A stretch of DNA of 64,000 nt from Leifsonia sp. Leaf264 (GTDB taxonomy: Bacteria; Actinomycetota; Actinomycetes; Actinomycetales; Microbacteriaceae), in the NCBI RefSeq assembly GCF_001422325.1, contig NZ_LMMR01000007.1, positions 179,539-243,538 of the forward strand, in the 5' to 3' direction. The notes under the pieces were generated by a model. It worked only from the letters and a program-made list of their open reading frames with translations, was not told the DNA's origin and did not search any database. Of this stretch, positions 1 to 7,929 are shown piece after piece; within the stretch, counting starts at the first letter, position 1, and each line of letters starts with the position of its first letter. A program made the translations under genes and the position numbers.

Positions 1-2
1 TC

Positions 3-581
3 ACCATCGACGGCCAGTACATCGGCTACGAGCGCCGCGGCGACAAGCTCTTCGAGCTGCACGAGAAGGAGGTGCTGAAACGCCGCACCCAGGTCGGCAT
101 GGTGTTCCAGAACTTCAACCTCTTCCCGCACCTCACCGCCATCGAGAACATCGTCGAGGCCCCCATCGCCCTCGGACGGCTGAGCAAGACGGATGCCCGG
201 GAGCTCGCACTCGGACTGCTCGCGCGGGTCGGACTCTCCGACAAGGCCGACCACTATCCGCGGCAGTTGTCCGGCGGTCAGCAGCAGCGTGTGGCCATCG
301 CCCGCGCGCTCGCGCTGAAGCCCAAGGTGCTGCTGTTCGACGAGCCGACGAGTGCGCTCGACCCCGAGCTCGTCGGCGAGGTCCTCGCCGTCATCGGCGA
401 GCTCACCAAGCTCGGCACCACCCTCGTCATCGTGACGCACGAGATCGGCTTCGCCCGCGAGGTGGCCGATCGCGTCGTGTTCCTCGACGGAGGCCGCGTG
501 CTCGAACAGGGAACGCCGGCGCGGGTCCTGCTGCATCCGCAGCATCCGCGCACCAAGGACTTCCTCCGCAAGGTGCTCTGA
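3..581 (+). CDS. Amino-acid ABC transporter ATP-binding protein (5' truncated by window)
   Basis: This is the ATPase subunit of a polar amino-acid-type ABC importer (GlnQ/HisP class), working at the cytoplasmic face of the membrane. The reading frame is open from base 3, so the start codon and the Walker A loop lie left of the window. Visible are the Q-loop (VGMVFQNFNLFPHLT), the signature LSGGQQQRVAIARAL, the Walker B segment VLLFDEPTSALDPE and the H-loop IVTHE. The C-terminus HPRTKDFLRKVL is typical of the family. The next gene encodes a substrate-binding protein, so the two probably form one importer; the permease should lie upstream. The family call is secure; the substrate is unknown, although the downstream salvage genes suggest an amino-acid derivative. 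Confidence 0.93.
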   Translation, partial: TIDGQYIGYERRGDKLFELHEKEVLKRRTQVGMVFQNFNLFPHLTAIENIVEAPIALGRLSKTDARELALGLLARVGLSDKADHYPRQLSGGQQQRVAIARALALKPKVLLFDEPTSALDPELVGEVLAVIGELTKLGTTLVIVTHEIGFAREVADRVVFLDGGRVLEQGTPARVLLHPQHPRTKDFLRKVL

Positions 582-603
582 CCGGCACCTCGTCGCAATC
601 GTT

Positions 604-629
604 CCTTCCGGCACCCAGAGGCCGGAAGG
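604..629 (+). other. Intercistronic hairpin between transporter ATPase and binding-protein genes
   Basis: A perfect 9-bp stem (CCTTCCGGC / GCCGGAAGG) with an 8-base loop lies 23 bases after the ATPase stop. No T-tract follows. It may be a weak terminator or an mRNA-stabilising element that sets a higher level of the binding protein than of the ATPase; the role is inferred. Confidence 0.5.
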
Positions 630-690
630 GCTGACCCCGCGCGCCCGGACGGACGCAGCGGACAACCACATCCAGGAGAAGAGGCACATC

Positions 691-1701
691 ATGGCAGTCA
701 ACAAGAAGAAGGTCGGCGTGATCGTCGGCGGCGTCGCCGTCGTCGCCATCGTCGGCGGGATCATCGCCGCCGTCGCGATCAACAACGGCGGCAGCACGGC
801 AGAAGCCGCTCCGGCGCCCACCCCGACGTCGGAGGCGATCAAGTTCGACCTCACGAGCAAGAACGTCGAGGGCCGTCCGCGCATCGATCCCGTTCCCGAG
901 GCCGTCGCTGCGCTCAAGGCGAGCGGGTTCAAGCCCATCACGGCCGGGACGCTCACCGTCGTCGGCAGCGCGTACATCCCGCCGCTCGGCTTCCTGGCCG
1001 AGGACGACAACTCCACCCTGCTCGGCAGCGAGCCCGACTTCGGCCAGCTCATCGCCGACGGCCTCGGGCTCAAGTTCAAGAACGAGGTCGCCCAGTGGGC
1101 CGACTGGCCCCTCGGCATCCAGTCGGGCAAGTACGACCTCATCACCTCGAACGTGACGGTGACCGAGGAGCGCAAGGACCTGTTCGACTTCGCCTCGTAC
1201 CGCAACGACGAGCTCGGGTTCTACGTGCGCAGCGACAGCAAGATCACGTCCATCAAGGAAGCCAAGGACGTCGCCGGCCTCTCGATCATCGTGGGCTCCG
1301 GCACCAACCAGGAGAAGATCCTGCTCGCCTGGGATGAGGAGAACAAGGCGGCCGGGCTCGACCCCGTCGACTTCCAGTACTACGACGACGACGCGGCCGG
1401 AACCCTCGCGCTGCAGTCGGGACGCGTCGACGCGACGTTCGGGCCCAACGCCACCTCGGCGTACAAGGCGGCCGTCGACGGCAAGACCAAGCTGGTCGGC
1501 CTCGTGAATGGCGGCTTCCCCGCCAACGCGCAGATCGCGGCTGGCACGGCGAAGGGCAACGGTCTCATCGAAGCCGTGAACATCGTGCTGAACTACGCCA
1601 TCGAGAACGGCCAGTACGACGCGATCCTCGAGCGCTGGGGCCTGGAGTCCGAGGGCATCGACAAGAGCGAGGTCAACCCGGCCGGACTCCCGCGCAGCTG
1701 A
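691..1701 (+). CDS. ABC transporter substrate-binding protein
   Basis: This 336-residue protein is the extracytoplasmic solute receptor of the importer encoded upstream (SBP family 3, amino-acid type). Residues 1-34 are KKK followed by one long Val/Ile/Ala-rich hydrophobic helix. There is no lipobox cysteine, so it is either secreted by signal peptidase I or held by an uncleaved N-terminal anchor. The mature part has family features: SAYIPPLGFLAEDD near the start, LIADGLGLKFKNEVAQW, DLITSNVTVTEERKDLFDF, and a C-terminal YDAILERWGL. The ATG follows AGGAGA at good spacing. It is 109 bp downstream of the ATPase gene with a hairpin between, and a strong terminator follows. The ligand cannot be read from sequence; the context suggests an amino-acid conjugate. 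Confidence 0.9.
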   Translation: MAVNKKKVGVIVGGVAVVAIVGGIIAAVAINNGGSTAEAAPAPTPTSEAIKFDLTSKNVEGRPRIDPVPEAVAALKASGFKPITAGTLTVVGSAYIPPLGFLAEDDNSTLLGSEPDFGQLIADGLGLKFKNEVAQWADWPLGIQSGKYDLITSNVTVTEERKDLFDFASYRNDELGFYVRSDSKITSIKEAKDVAGLSIIVGSGTNQEKILLAWDEENKAAGLDPVDFQYYDDDAAGTLALQSGRVDATFGPNATSAYKAAVDGKTKLVGLVNGGFPANAQIAAGTAKGNGLIEAVNIVLNYAIENGQYDAILERWGLESEGIDKSEVNPAGLPRS

Positions 1702-1718
1702 CCGACCTGGACTGAACG

Positions 1719-1760
1719 GCGAACGGCCCCTCTCCCGAGTGCGGGAGAGGGGCCGTTCGC
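1719..1760 (+). terminator. Strong hairpin terminator after the transporter genes
   Basis: A 19-bp perfect inverted repeat (left arm GCGAACGGCCCCTCTCCCG, right arm its complement) surrounds a 4-base loop, 18 bases after the binding-protein stop. The tail TCTGTTCGGTGTT is only moderately T-rich. It probably ends the transporter operon and may also insulate the converging GNAT gene. Confidence 0.8.
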
Positions 1761-1786
1761 TCTGTTCGGTGTTGCAGGTGGTGCGT

Positions 1787-1847
1787 TGCGCCATTTCATG
1801 GGCTTGCGCGCCACCTCATCGGGCGCAGAGCGCCCAGAAATGGCGCA
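1787..1847. repeat. Dispersed GCGCCATTTC palindrome, copy A
   Basis: Perfect 11-bp arms TGCGCCATTTC (1787-1797) and GAAATGGCGCA (1837-1847) enclose further nested arms, TGGGC/GCCCA and TGCGC/GCGCA, so the whole 61 bases can fold as one long hairpin or cruciform. The same arm sequence recurs near 2445 and at 62735-62794. It lies between convergent genes. Confidence 0.75.
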
Positions 1848-1870
1848 GCACGCCGCGGTCAACCGCTCGA

Positions 1871-2368
1871 TCAGCGTGTGAGCACGCGGGCGTAGCAGAG
1901 TGACATCGGCAGCACGTCGTAGGGCGGGTAGATCGGGATGGGCGTGTAGCCGAGCCATTCGTACAGCCGCACCGCCTCGGGCTGGCGATCACCGGTCTGC
2001 AGGATGAGACGGGTGGCGCCCTCGGTGACAGCCGCGGCCTCGACCTCGGCGATGAGCGACTTCGAGATGCCGTGTCCGCGGTGGCTGGGCAGGGTGACGA
2101 CGCGCTTCAGCTCCCACTCGTCGCCGAGGCGGCGCAGGGCGGCGTGGCCGACTGCCTCCCCGTCGACGACGGCCAGGAACGTCGCGCGGATGTCGCGGGG
2201 ATCGAGCGTCAGCGCCCGCTGGGCGACCTCGGCCGCCGATGGGTCCCAGTCGTTCCAGGCCGAGGCGTAGCGTGCGCCCATCTCCTCATCCATGGCCGCG
2301 CGCAGTGCGACGGCCCGCGGGTCGTCCCACGCGACGGACTCGATCGTGATCGACGGGGTCTCCGCCAT
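1871..2368 (-). CDS. GNAT family N-acetyltransferase
   Basis: This 165-residue protein is an acetyl-CoA-dependent acetyltransferase. Motif A is visible as VVTLPSHRGHGISKSLIAEVEAAA (the R-G-H-G-I pyrophosphate-binding loop near residue 105), followed by RLILQTGDRQPEAVRLYEWLGYTPI, the usual beta5/alpha4 region. The ATG at 2368 is chosen because AAGGAG stands nine bases before it; longer open frame upstream belongs to the antisense of the next gene. It is the last gene of a minus-strand group with the SolA-like oxidase and the double GNAT, separated from the oxidase gene by about 100 bp with a hairpin. In the S-alkylcysteine salvage operons of Bacillus a GNAT N-acetylates the substrate; that role here is inferred. 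Confidence 0.85.
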   Translation of the reverse strand: MAETPSITIESVAWDDPRAVALRAAMDEEMGARYASAWNDWDPSAAEVAQRALTLDPRDIRATFLAVVDGEAVGHAALRRLGDEWELKRVVTLPSHRGHGISKSLIAEVEAAAVTEGATRLILQTGDRQPEAVRLYEWLGYTPIPIYPPYDVLPMSLCYARVLTR

Positions 2369-2409
2369 GGTGTTCTCCTTCGGTCGTGCTGCTGTGCGCC
2401 GGTTCGCGG

Positions 2410-2453
2410 GGTTCTGCGCCCTTTCAGGTGGCGCAGAACCGCACGAAATGGCG
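2410..2453. repeat. Hairpin with GCGCCATTTC-type arm, copy B
   Basis: An 11-bp perfect stem (GGTTCTGCGCC / GGCGCAGAACC, 2410-2440, 9-base loop) is followed at once by GAAATGGCG, matching the arm of copy A. It sits between the oxidase stop and the GNAT start, so it could attenuate transcription between the two genes. It looks like a rearranged member of the same palindrome family. Confidence 0.6.
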
Positions 2454-2471
2454 TGGGAGGTGGGGGCGAGG

Positions 2472-3599
2472 TCAGCGAGCGCCGGGCGGGAAGCGCCCGA
2501 GCGAGAAGACGTGCGGCGCTGGGCGCCCGATGGTGAGGTCGGCGAGGACCCGCCCGATGGAGGGCGTGAACTTGAAGCCGTGCCCCGAGAAGCCGGCGCC
2601 GACCGTGACGGGTCCGACCGAGTCGAGGATGAAGGTCGAGTCGGGGGTCGTCGTGTAGGTGCAGCTGATCTCGACGGCGGCATCCGCGTCGGCTCCAGGC
2701 AGCCATTCGCGCGCATAGCGACGGAGGGCGGCGAGCTGCACGGGCTCGGACGTGAAGTCGCGTTCGTCAGGGTCGACGACCGGCCCGACGCCGTGCCAGC
2801 CGGCCTTGACGCCCTCGCCCGGGGTGTGCATCCCGTAGACGCCGGAGTACCACCAGGAGTCCTCGGGTCGCGGTCGGTGGTTGAAGCCCGGCCACTCGAA
2901 GGAGGTGTCGAGCACGGCGAAGTGCGCGGGCTGCTCCTGGGTGACGACGAGGGGCGGCAGGTCGACGAGCTCGCCCAAGAGCTTGCGGGTCCAGGCGCCG
3001 GCCGTGACGACGGCGCGCCGGGCGGTGATGGTTCCGGACTCGGTCGTGACGCGCACCCGGTCGTCACCGAGCACCTCGATGCCGAGCACGCGGGTGTCGT
3101 GCCTCACGTCGGCGCCGCGCGCCCGAGCGGCCTGCTGCAGCGCTGTCACCGAGGCGTCGGCGTTCAGCCTGCCGGCCGTCGGCGTGTGCAGCACGCGCGT
3201 CTCGAAGCGGAGCCCGGGCCAGCGCGTGGCCGCCTCCGCTGCGGGAAGGAACTCGCTCGGGATGCCGACCGAGGCCAGCGCCTGGTGCACGCCGTCGATG
3301 TCGGGGTAGTCGCCGTGGTTGACGATGCCGACCTGGGCGAGGAGCGAGGCGTCGGTCTCGTCCTCGAGCTCCCGCCAGAGTCGCAGCGACTCGACGAGTA
3401 GGGCGAGGTGCACGGGATCGCCGTAGCTCACGTTGAAGTTCCGGGAGGCGCCGTGGGAGGCCCCGTTGGCATGGCCGGGCGAGAAGCGCTCGAGCAGGGT
3501 GACCCTGGTTCCGCGGCTGGCGAGCTGCCACGCCGTCGCCGAGCCCATGGCCCCACCGCCGATGACGACGACCTCGGTATCGGTTCCGGATGCCGTCAC
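2472..3599 (-). CDS. SolA/MSOX-type FAD-dependent amine oxidase
   Basis: This 375-residue flavoprotein belongs to the monomeric sarcosine oxidase / N-methyltryptophan oxidase family, which oxidises secondary amino acids with O2 to an imine and H2O2. The N-terminal dinucleotide fold is seen at residues 9-40 (VVVIGGGAMGSATAWQLASR, then the FAD-ribose acidic residue in LLERF). Cys313 in ISCTYTTTPD sits where family members attach FAD covalently, and GAGFSGHGFKFTPSIG is the conserved C-terminal flavin loop. Length is normal for the family (about 370-390). The GTG start overlaps the stop of the upstream double-GNAT gene by four bases (GTGA), so the two are translationally coupled. The exact amine substrate is unknown; a secondary amine from the salvaged compound is a fair guess. 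Confidence 0.88.
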   Translation of the reverse strand: MTASGTDTEVVVIGGGAMGSATAWQLASRGTRVTLLERFSPGHANGASHGASRNFNVSYGDPVHLALLVESLRLWRELEDETDASLLAQVGIVNHGDYPDIDGVHQALASVGIPSEFLPAAEAATRWPGLRFETRVLHTPTAGRLNADASVTALQQAARARGADVRHDTRVLGIEVLGDDRVRVTTESGTITARRAVVTAGAWTRKLLGELVDLPPLVVTQEQPAHFAVLDTSFEWPGFNHRPRPEDSWWYSGVYGMHTPGEGVKAGWHGVGPVVDPDERDFTSEPVQLAALRRYAREWLPGADADAAVEISCTYTTTPDSTFILDSVGPVTVGAGFSGHGFKFTPSIGRVLADLTIGRPAPHVFSLGRFPPGAR

Positions 3600-4657
3600 G
3601 AGGCCGCCCCCACCGGAATGGTGAAGGCCAGCAGCTGGATGGTGCGACCGCCCTCGGTGATCGCACCCTCACGCTCGGGCAGCCTGCCGAAGCCGAGCTT
3701 CTCGTAGAGCCTGTGCGCGCCGACCATCTGCTGTCCGCTGTTCATGACCACGTGGTCGAGGCGGCGCAGGCGCGCGAGCTCGATGACGTGACGGGTGAGC
3801 AGGGCGCCGATGCCGCGGCCACGCGCCGGCGGGTCGACCGCGAGCAGCCTGAAGTCGAGCTCACCCTCGCGGGCGAGCGGCGAGATCGCCCGCCCGGGCC
3901 GCGGCGTCGCCACGGCACCGAGCAGCGCTCCTGTCGCCGTGTCGACGGCGACCCAGACCTGGTGCTCCTGAGCGCGCTCGGCGATCTGGCGGATGGACGC
4001 GCGGTACGTCTCCGTGATGTCGTACTCGATCGTGTAGGCCCGCTCCGAGAGATCGGCTGCAGCCTCGTACTCCTCGGGCAGTACGAGCCTCACGAGCACG
4101 TCGGCGCGGTCGCGCAGCGGCTTGATGAACTCGACGTGCCGGATGGGCGAGCCATCGGGCTCCGTCGACTGGTTCGGCATGAGCTCGTAGCCGAGGCTCC
4201 GATAGAGCGTCTGAGACACGAGATTGCGGGTTCCCGTATCGAGCACGACGGATGCGGCACCCCAGCCGAGGGCGACCTCCTCGGCGGCCAGGGCGAGCGC
4301 ACGACCGAGGCCGAGTCCCCGCGCCGCGGCGAGCACGCCGAGCAGGCGCAGCTCCGCCTCGTCACCGACGGCCAGCCGTGACTGCGGGGCTCCGGCGCGC
4401 ACCAGGGTGACTGTGCCGACGATGACGCCGTCGGGAGCCACGGCCACGAGCACGGCACCCGAGGCCGCGCGAGCCGCGACGTCCAGCACGAGTTCTCGGC
4501 GCTCCGCCGTGACGGGGAGGTGGCCGTAGGGGCCTTCGGCGAAGGCGCGTTCGGTCACTCGACCGACCTCGTCGTACTCGTCGGGTCGTGCCGGGCGGAT
4601 CTCGACCGACCCGCGAAGTCCGTGGCGTTCGTCCTGGGATGCTGCGGTAGTGCTCAC
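3596..4657 (-). CDS. Tandem double-GNAT acetyltransferase
   Basis: This 353-residue protein holds two GNAT modules in one chain. The first (about residues 15-170) has LLGVLAAARGLGLGRALALAAEE as motif A and ends with SLGYELMPNQ. The second (about 190-350) has FRLLAVDPPARGRGIGALLTRHV and ends with KLGFGRLPE. Both acetyl-CoA loops look intact. The GTG at 4657 follows GAGGAG; the open frame continues upstream but has no better start and crosses the divergent promoter region. It heads a minus-strand operon with the SolA-like oxidase (4-bp overlap) and a single-domain GNAT. In actinobacteria, double GNATs include mycothiol synthase, but this protein is not obviously MshD and its setting among catabolic flavoenzymes suggests acetylation of an imported amine. 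Confidence 0.82.
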   Translation of the reverse strand: MSTTAASQDERHGLRGSVEIRPARPDEYDEVGRVTERAFAEGPYGHLPVTAERRELVLDVAARAASGAVLVAVAPDGVIVGTVTLVRAGAPQSRLAVGDEAELRLLGVLAAARGLGLGRALALAAEEVALGWGAASVVLDTGTRNLVSQTLYRSLGYELMPNQSTEPDGSPIRHVEFIKPLRDRADVLVRLVLPEEYEAAADLSERAYTIEYDITETYRASIRQIAERAQEHQVWVAVDTATGALLGAVATPRPGRAISPLAREGELDFRLLAVDPPARGRGIGALLTRHVIELARLRRLDHVVMNSGQQMVGAHRLYEKLGFGRLPEREGAITEGGRTIQLLAFTIPVGAAS

Positions 4658-4717
4658 GCGCTCCTCGTTCTTTCTCTCTACCCTCGATTGTGCTGACTCG
4701 ACGATGAGAGCGTGCTG

Positions 4718-4733
4718 TGTTACCCGCGGTGTC
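4718..4733 (+). promoter_or_regulatory. Putative regulator site TGTTAC-N6-TGTC, island site 1
   Basis: This lies in the divergent region between the double-GNAT gene (start 4657) and the FAD/NAD(P) protein (start 4799), 66-81 bp before the predicted start of the latter. It matches the TGTGAC-N6-TGTC sites at 8812, 9195 and 16965 except for one base. Site function is inferred from recurrence. Confidence 0.45.
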
Positions 4734-4786
4734 GACGCGTTACGCGAGCATGACGCTCGGCGTTGCCGCGGCATCCGTCGCTCCCA

Positions 4787-4792
4787 TAGCTT
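4787..4792 (+). promoter_or_regulatory. -10 element of leaderless promoter (TAGCTT)
   Basis: TAGCTT ends exactly six bases before the ATG at 4799, the spacing seen at many leaderless starts in this window. This supports the longer form of the downstream protein. Confidence 0.5.
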
Positions 4793-4798
4793 CGCACG

Positions 4799-6763
4799 AT
4801 GCCGGCCGAGACCCGCCGGCGCGAAGGGAGCCGTGCCGTCATGGTCGACCCTGTGCGCGTCGTCATCGTGGGCGCCGGTCCTCGCGCCGTCATGCTGCTC
4901 GAGCGCATCGCGGCGAACCTGGCGGTCGCATCGGCGGAGGATGCTGCGACGCGACTCGACGTGACCCTGGTCGACCCTCACCCGCCGGGAGCCGGACGCA
5001 TCTGGCGTCAGGCTCAGTCGCCCCTGCTGAAGCTCAACTCGATGGCGAAGGACGTGACGGTCTTCACCGACGAGTCCTGCCGCATCGACGGGCCCGTCGT
5101 GCCCGGTCCATCGATGATCGCGTGGGCCGAGGAGGTGCGATCGGGGCTTCGACCCGAGGTTCGGGTGACGGATGCCGGGCTGCTGGCCGAGATCGCCGCC
5201 CTGCGGGGTGAGAGCTTCCCGACCAGGCGCCTCAACAGCGCCTACCTGGGCTGGTTCCACGAGTCGATCGTGCGCGATGCCCCCGAGTCGCTCACCGTCA
5301 CCGTGATCCAGGCGTCGGTGCAGTCGGTCGTCGACGTCGGCGAGGATGTCGACGTCGGCGACGATGGCGGCGGTGGCACCGGCCCCCACAGGGTCACGCT
5401 CGACACCGGCGAGGCCTTGGAGGCCGACATCGTCGTCTACGCCGTCGGGCACAACGCCCGCGAGCACGGCCAGCGCGAGAGGGAGCTGCAGGCCTTCGCC
5501 GAGCGCAACGCCGTCACCTACATCGCTCCGGACTTCACCGCCGATGCCGACCTCAGCGGCATCCGAGCGGGCGATCATGTGATCGTGCGGGGCATGGGTC
5601 TGGCCGCGACCGACCTCGTGGTGCTGCTGTTCGAAGGGCGCGGCGGCTCATTCCATCGTGGAGCCGACGGGCGCCTCGTCTACAGGGCGAGCGGGCATGA
5701 GCCGATCGCTCACCTCGGCTCGCGCCGCGGAGTGCCGTACCGCTCCAAGATCACCTCGACGCTGCAGGGCGACGCACCCCGACTCGAGGTGCTGACGCCC
5801 GAGCGCATCGCGGCGTTGGGAGCGGCATCCGGAACCCTCGACTTCGACCGCGATGTCTGGCCGCTCGTGGCCACAGAGCAACTGCTCGGGTACTACCGCG
5901 AGTTGTCCACCGGCCATGCCGATCGGGTGAGCTCCGAGTGGGCGTCGTTCTCCGAGCTGATCCGGTCCCATCCATGGAACTCTCCCGAGTTGCTGGCGGC
6001 GATCGAGCAGGCTGTTCCGGATGCCGCGGACAGGTTCGACCTCGTGAGCTTCGACAGGCCGCTCGGCGGCGAACTTTACGCCTCTCCCGAGCAGCTGCAG
6101 CAGCGCCTGCGCCGGCACATCGCCGCCGACCTCGCGCACCGCACCGAGCAGCGGCACAGCGCCACGCAGGGGCTGTTCCTCGCCACCCTCTACGCCTACA
6201 TGGCCGTGACCGAGATCCCGCGCGATGCCTGGAACGAGGTGTCGCGTTCGCAGACCCTGCCGCGCGACTGGCACGCGTACTTCTCCTATGTCGCCAGCGG
6301 CCCGCCCGGGCATCGGCTCGAGGAGCTGCTCGCCCTCTCGGATGCCGGCCTCGTGCGCTTCCTCGGCCCCGACGTGCGCGTGCGCACCGTGGACGGCATC
6401 GGCTTCATCGCCGACAGTCCGTGCGTTCCCGGATCCGTGCAGGCCGCTGCCCTCGTCGACGCGTGGCTCCCCGAAGCGCACGCAGCGGAGAGCATCAACC
6501 CCGTGCTGCGCGAGCTGGTGGGACGGGGCGCCGGGGCGGGGCGGATCACCGTCCACTCCGAGCACTCCCGCGTCGTCGACGGCGCGGGCCGGGAGCATCC
6601 GTCGGCCTTCGCTGTCGGCAGCTTCACGGCGGCGCCGGAGACCGGTGCATTCACGCGCCCCGGCACGAACGCACTGCCGTTCCGCGCGAACGACGCCCTC
6701 GCCCGAGCGCTCATCTCCCAGGCGGCGCGGGTGCACGGCGACCGCGCACTCGCACCGGCCTGA
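4799..6763 (+). CDS. FAD/NAD(P)-binding protein (NAD_binding_9 type)
   Basis: This is a 654-residue cytoplasmic flavoprotein of the large FAD/NAD(P)-binding class exemplified by E. coli YdhS; no reaction is established for these proteins, and some members resemble N-hydroxylating monooxygenases. The dinucleotide loop VVIVGAGPRAVMLLERIAAN is at about residues 20-40, followed by VTLVDPHPPGAGRIWR. A second nucleotide region surrounds DHVIVRGMGLAATDLVVLLFEGRGG at about residue 260, and the C-terminal FTAAPETGAFTRPGTNALPFRAND closes the fold. Start: ATG 4799 sits six bases after a TAGCTT hexamer (leaderless). An alternative ATG at 4841 has an upstream GAAGGGAG and would give 640 residues. It converges on the LLM monooxygenase gene, 12 bp away. 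Its place in the salvage island suggests a redox step on the imported compound. Confidence 0.85.
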   Translation: MPAETRRREGSRAVMVDPVRVVIVGAGPRAVMLLERIAANLAVASAEDAATRLDVTLVDPHPPGAGRIWRQAQSPLLKLNSMAKDVTVFTDESCRIDGPVVPGPSMIAWAEEVRSGLRPEVRVTDAGLLAEIAALRGESFPTRRLNSAYLGWFHESIVRDAPESLTVTVIQASVQSVVDVGEDVDVGDDGGGGTGPHRVTLDTGEALEADIVVYAVGHNAREHGQRERELQAFAERNAVTYIAPDFTADADLSGIRAGDHVIVRGMGLAATDLVVLLFEGRGGSFHRGADGRLVYRASGHEPIAHLGSRRGVPYRSKITSTLQGDAPRLEVLTPERIAALGAASGTLDFDRDVWPLVATEQLLGYYRELSTGHADRVSSEWASFSELIRSHPWNSPELLAAIEQAVPDAADRFDLVSFDRPLGGELYASPEQLQQRLRRHIAADLAHRTEQRHSATQGLFLATLYAYMAVTEIPRDAWNEVSRSQTLPRDWHAYFSYVASGPPGHRLEELLALSDAGLVRFLGPDVRVRTVDGIGFIADSPCVPGSVQAAALVDAWLPEAHAAESINPVLRELVGRGAGAGRITVHSEHSRVVDGAGREHPSAFAVGSFTAAPETGAFTRPGTNALPFRANDALARALISQAARVHGDRALAPA

Positions 6764-6775
6764 GCGCGGGCGCCC

Positions 6776-7915
6776 TCAGGCTCCGACGAGCTCCGCCCGG
6801 GCGGCCTCGACGACGGCCGCGGCATCGGCCTGGGCTCCGCCGGCGACGGACGGCCGTTCGGCGTAGGGGTCGCCGTCGCCCCAGAGCGTCGTGGGGAACT
6901 CGCGCCGTGCTGTCGGAACCACCTCGGCGGCGAAGCGCTCGAGCAGCTCGTGCTGCTGTTCGGTGGGCAGCGTCGTGGGCAGGCTGACCGACTGCAGGTC
7001 GTGGCCGAACGCCTCATGGAAGCGTCCGATCTTGTCGATGACCTGCTGCGGGCTTCCGACCAGGGCCGGCCCCTCGGCGATGGCGTGGTCGATGTCGCGG
7101 AACGGCGTGTTGTTGCCCGGCACGTTCGTCGCCGCGACCAGGGCCTCGTAGACCGGACCGTACAGGTCGCGGGCCTGCTGGGTGGTGTCGGCGATGAACA
7201 GCGACCCCGAGCCTGCACCGATGTACGAGTAGCGGGGATCGTGACCGTGGCGGGCGTACTCGTCGCGGTAGTGCTGCACCAGCACGGCGTAGTTGCGGAG
7301 CGGCTGGATGGCATTCGCCGTGAACAACGGATCTCCCCAGCGCGCGGCCAGAGCGGCCGACGCGAGGGTCGTGGCCGAACCGTGCCACACCCGCGGGGCG
7401 CCGGCGAAGGGCCGCGGCAGCGTCGTCGTTCCGGTCTGCGACCGCGTGTACGGGGTGGCGGCCCAGTCCACGTCGGTCTCGCGCCAGAGCCGACGCAGCA
7501 GGGCGTACTTGTCGGCGAGCAGCTCCCACTGGTCGTCGATCTCGAGGCCGAAGAGCGGGAACTGCGCAACCTCGTTGCCCTTGCCGATGGTGATCTCGAG
7601 GCGACCGTGGGAGAGCTGGTCGATGGTGGCGTAGTCCTCGGCCACCCTCACGGGGTCGAGCACCGACAGCACCGTGACGCCCGTCTGCAGACGGATGCTG
7701 CTGGTCACGGCCGCGATGGCACCGAGCAGCACCGACGGTGACGACGACAGGAAGCGACCGGCGTGGCGTTCGCCCACCGAGAAGGCGTCGATGCCGAGCC
7801 TTTCAGCTCGGCGGGCGAGCTCCACGGTCTGGCTGAGCCGCTCTGCGGGACTCACCTGGCGCCCGGTGATCGGGTCCGCGTAGTAGGGGACGATGTCGAG
7901 GATCTGGAATCTCAT
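6776..7915 (-). CDS. LLM class flavin-dependent oxidoreductase (1)
   Basis: This 379-residue enzyme has the bacterial-luciferase-like TIM barrel that uses reduced FMN supplied by a partner reductase. Family landmarks are AERLGIDAFSVGERHAGRF near residue 40, LQTGVTVLSVLDPVRVAEDYATIDQ near 95, SHGRLEITIGKGNE near 120 and a C-terminal ALVGSPQQVIDKIGRF. It resembles the actinobacterial LLM subfamilies found in clusters with DUF1684 and AhpD-like proteins. The ATG at 7915 follows GAGAGG. It is 14 bp downstream of the DUF1684 gene, almost certainly co-transcribed with it from the promoter at 8784. Its substrate cannot be deduced. It is one of four LLM enzymes in the island, and is sequence-divergent from the other three. 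Confidence 0.88.
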   Translation of the reverse strand: MRFQILDIVPYYADPITGRQVSPAERLSQTVELARRAERLGIDAFSVGERHAGRFLSSSPSVLLGAIAAVTSSIRLQTGVTVLSVLDPVRVAEDYATIDQLSHGRLEITIGKGNEVAQFPLFGLEIDDQWELLADKYALLRRLWRETDVDWAATPYTRSQTGTTTLPRPFAGAPRVWHGSATTLASAALAARWGDPLFTANAIQPLRNYAVLVQHYRDEYARHGHDPRYSYIGAGSGSLFIADTTQQARDLYGPVYEALVAATNVPGNNTPFRDIDHAIAEGPALVGSPQQVIDKIGRFHEAFGHDLQSVSLPTTLPTEQQHELLERFAAEVVPTARREFPTTLWGDGDPYAERPSVAGGAQADAAAVVEAARAELVGA

Positions 7916-7929
7916 GGCTGGTGCCTCTC

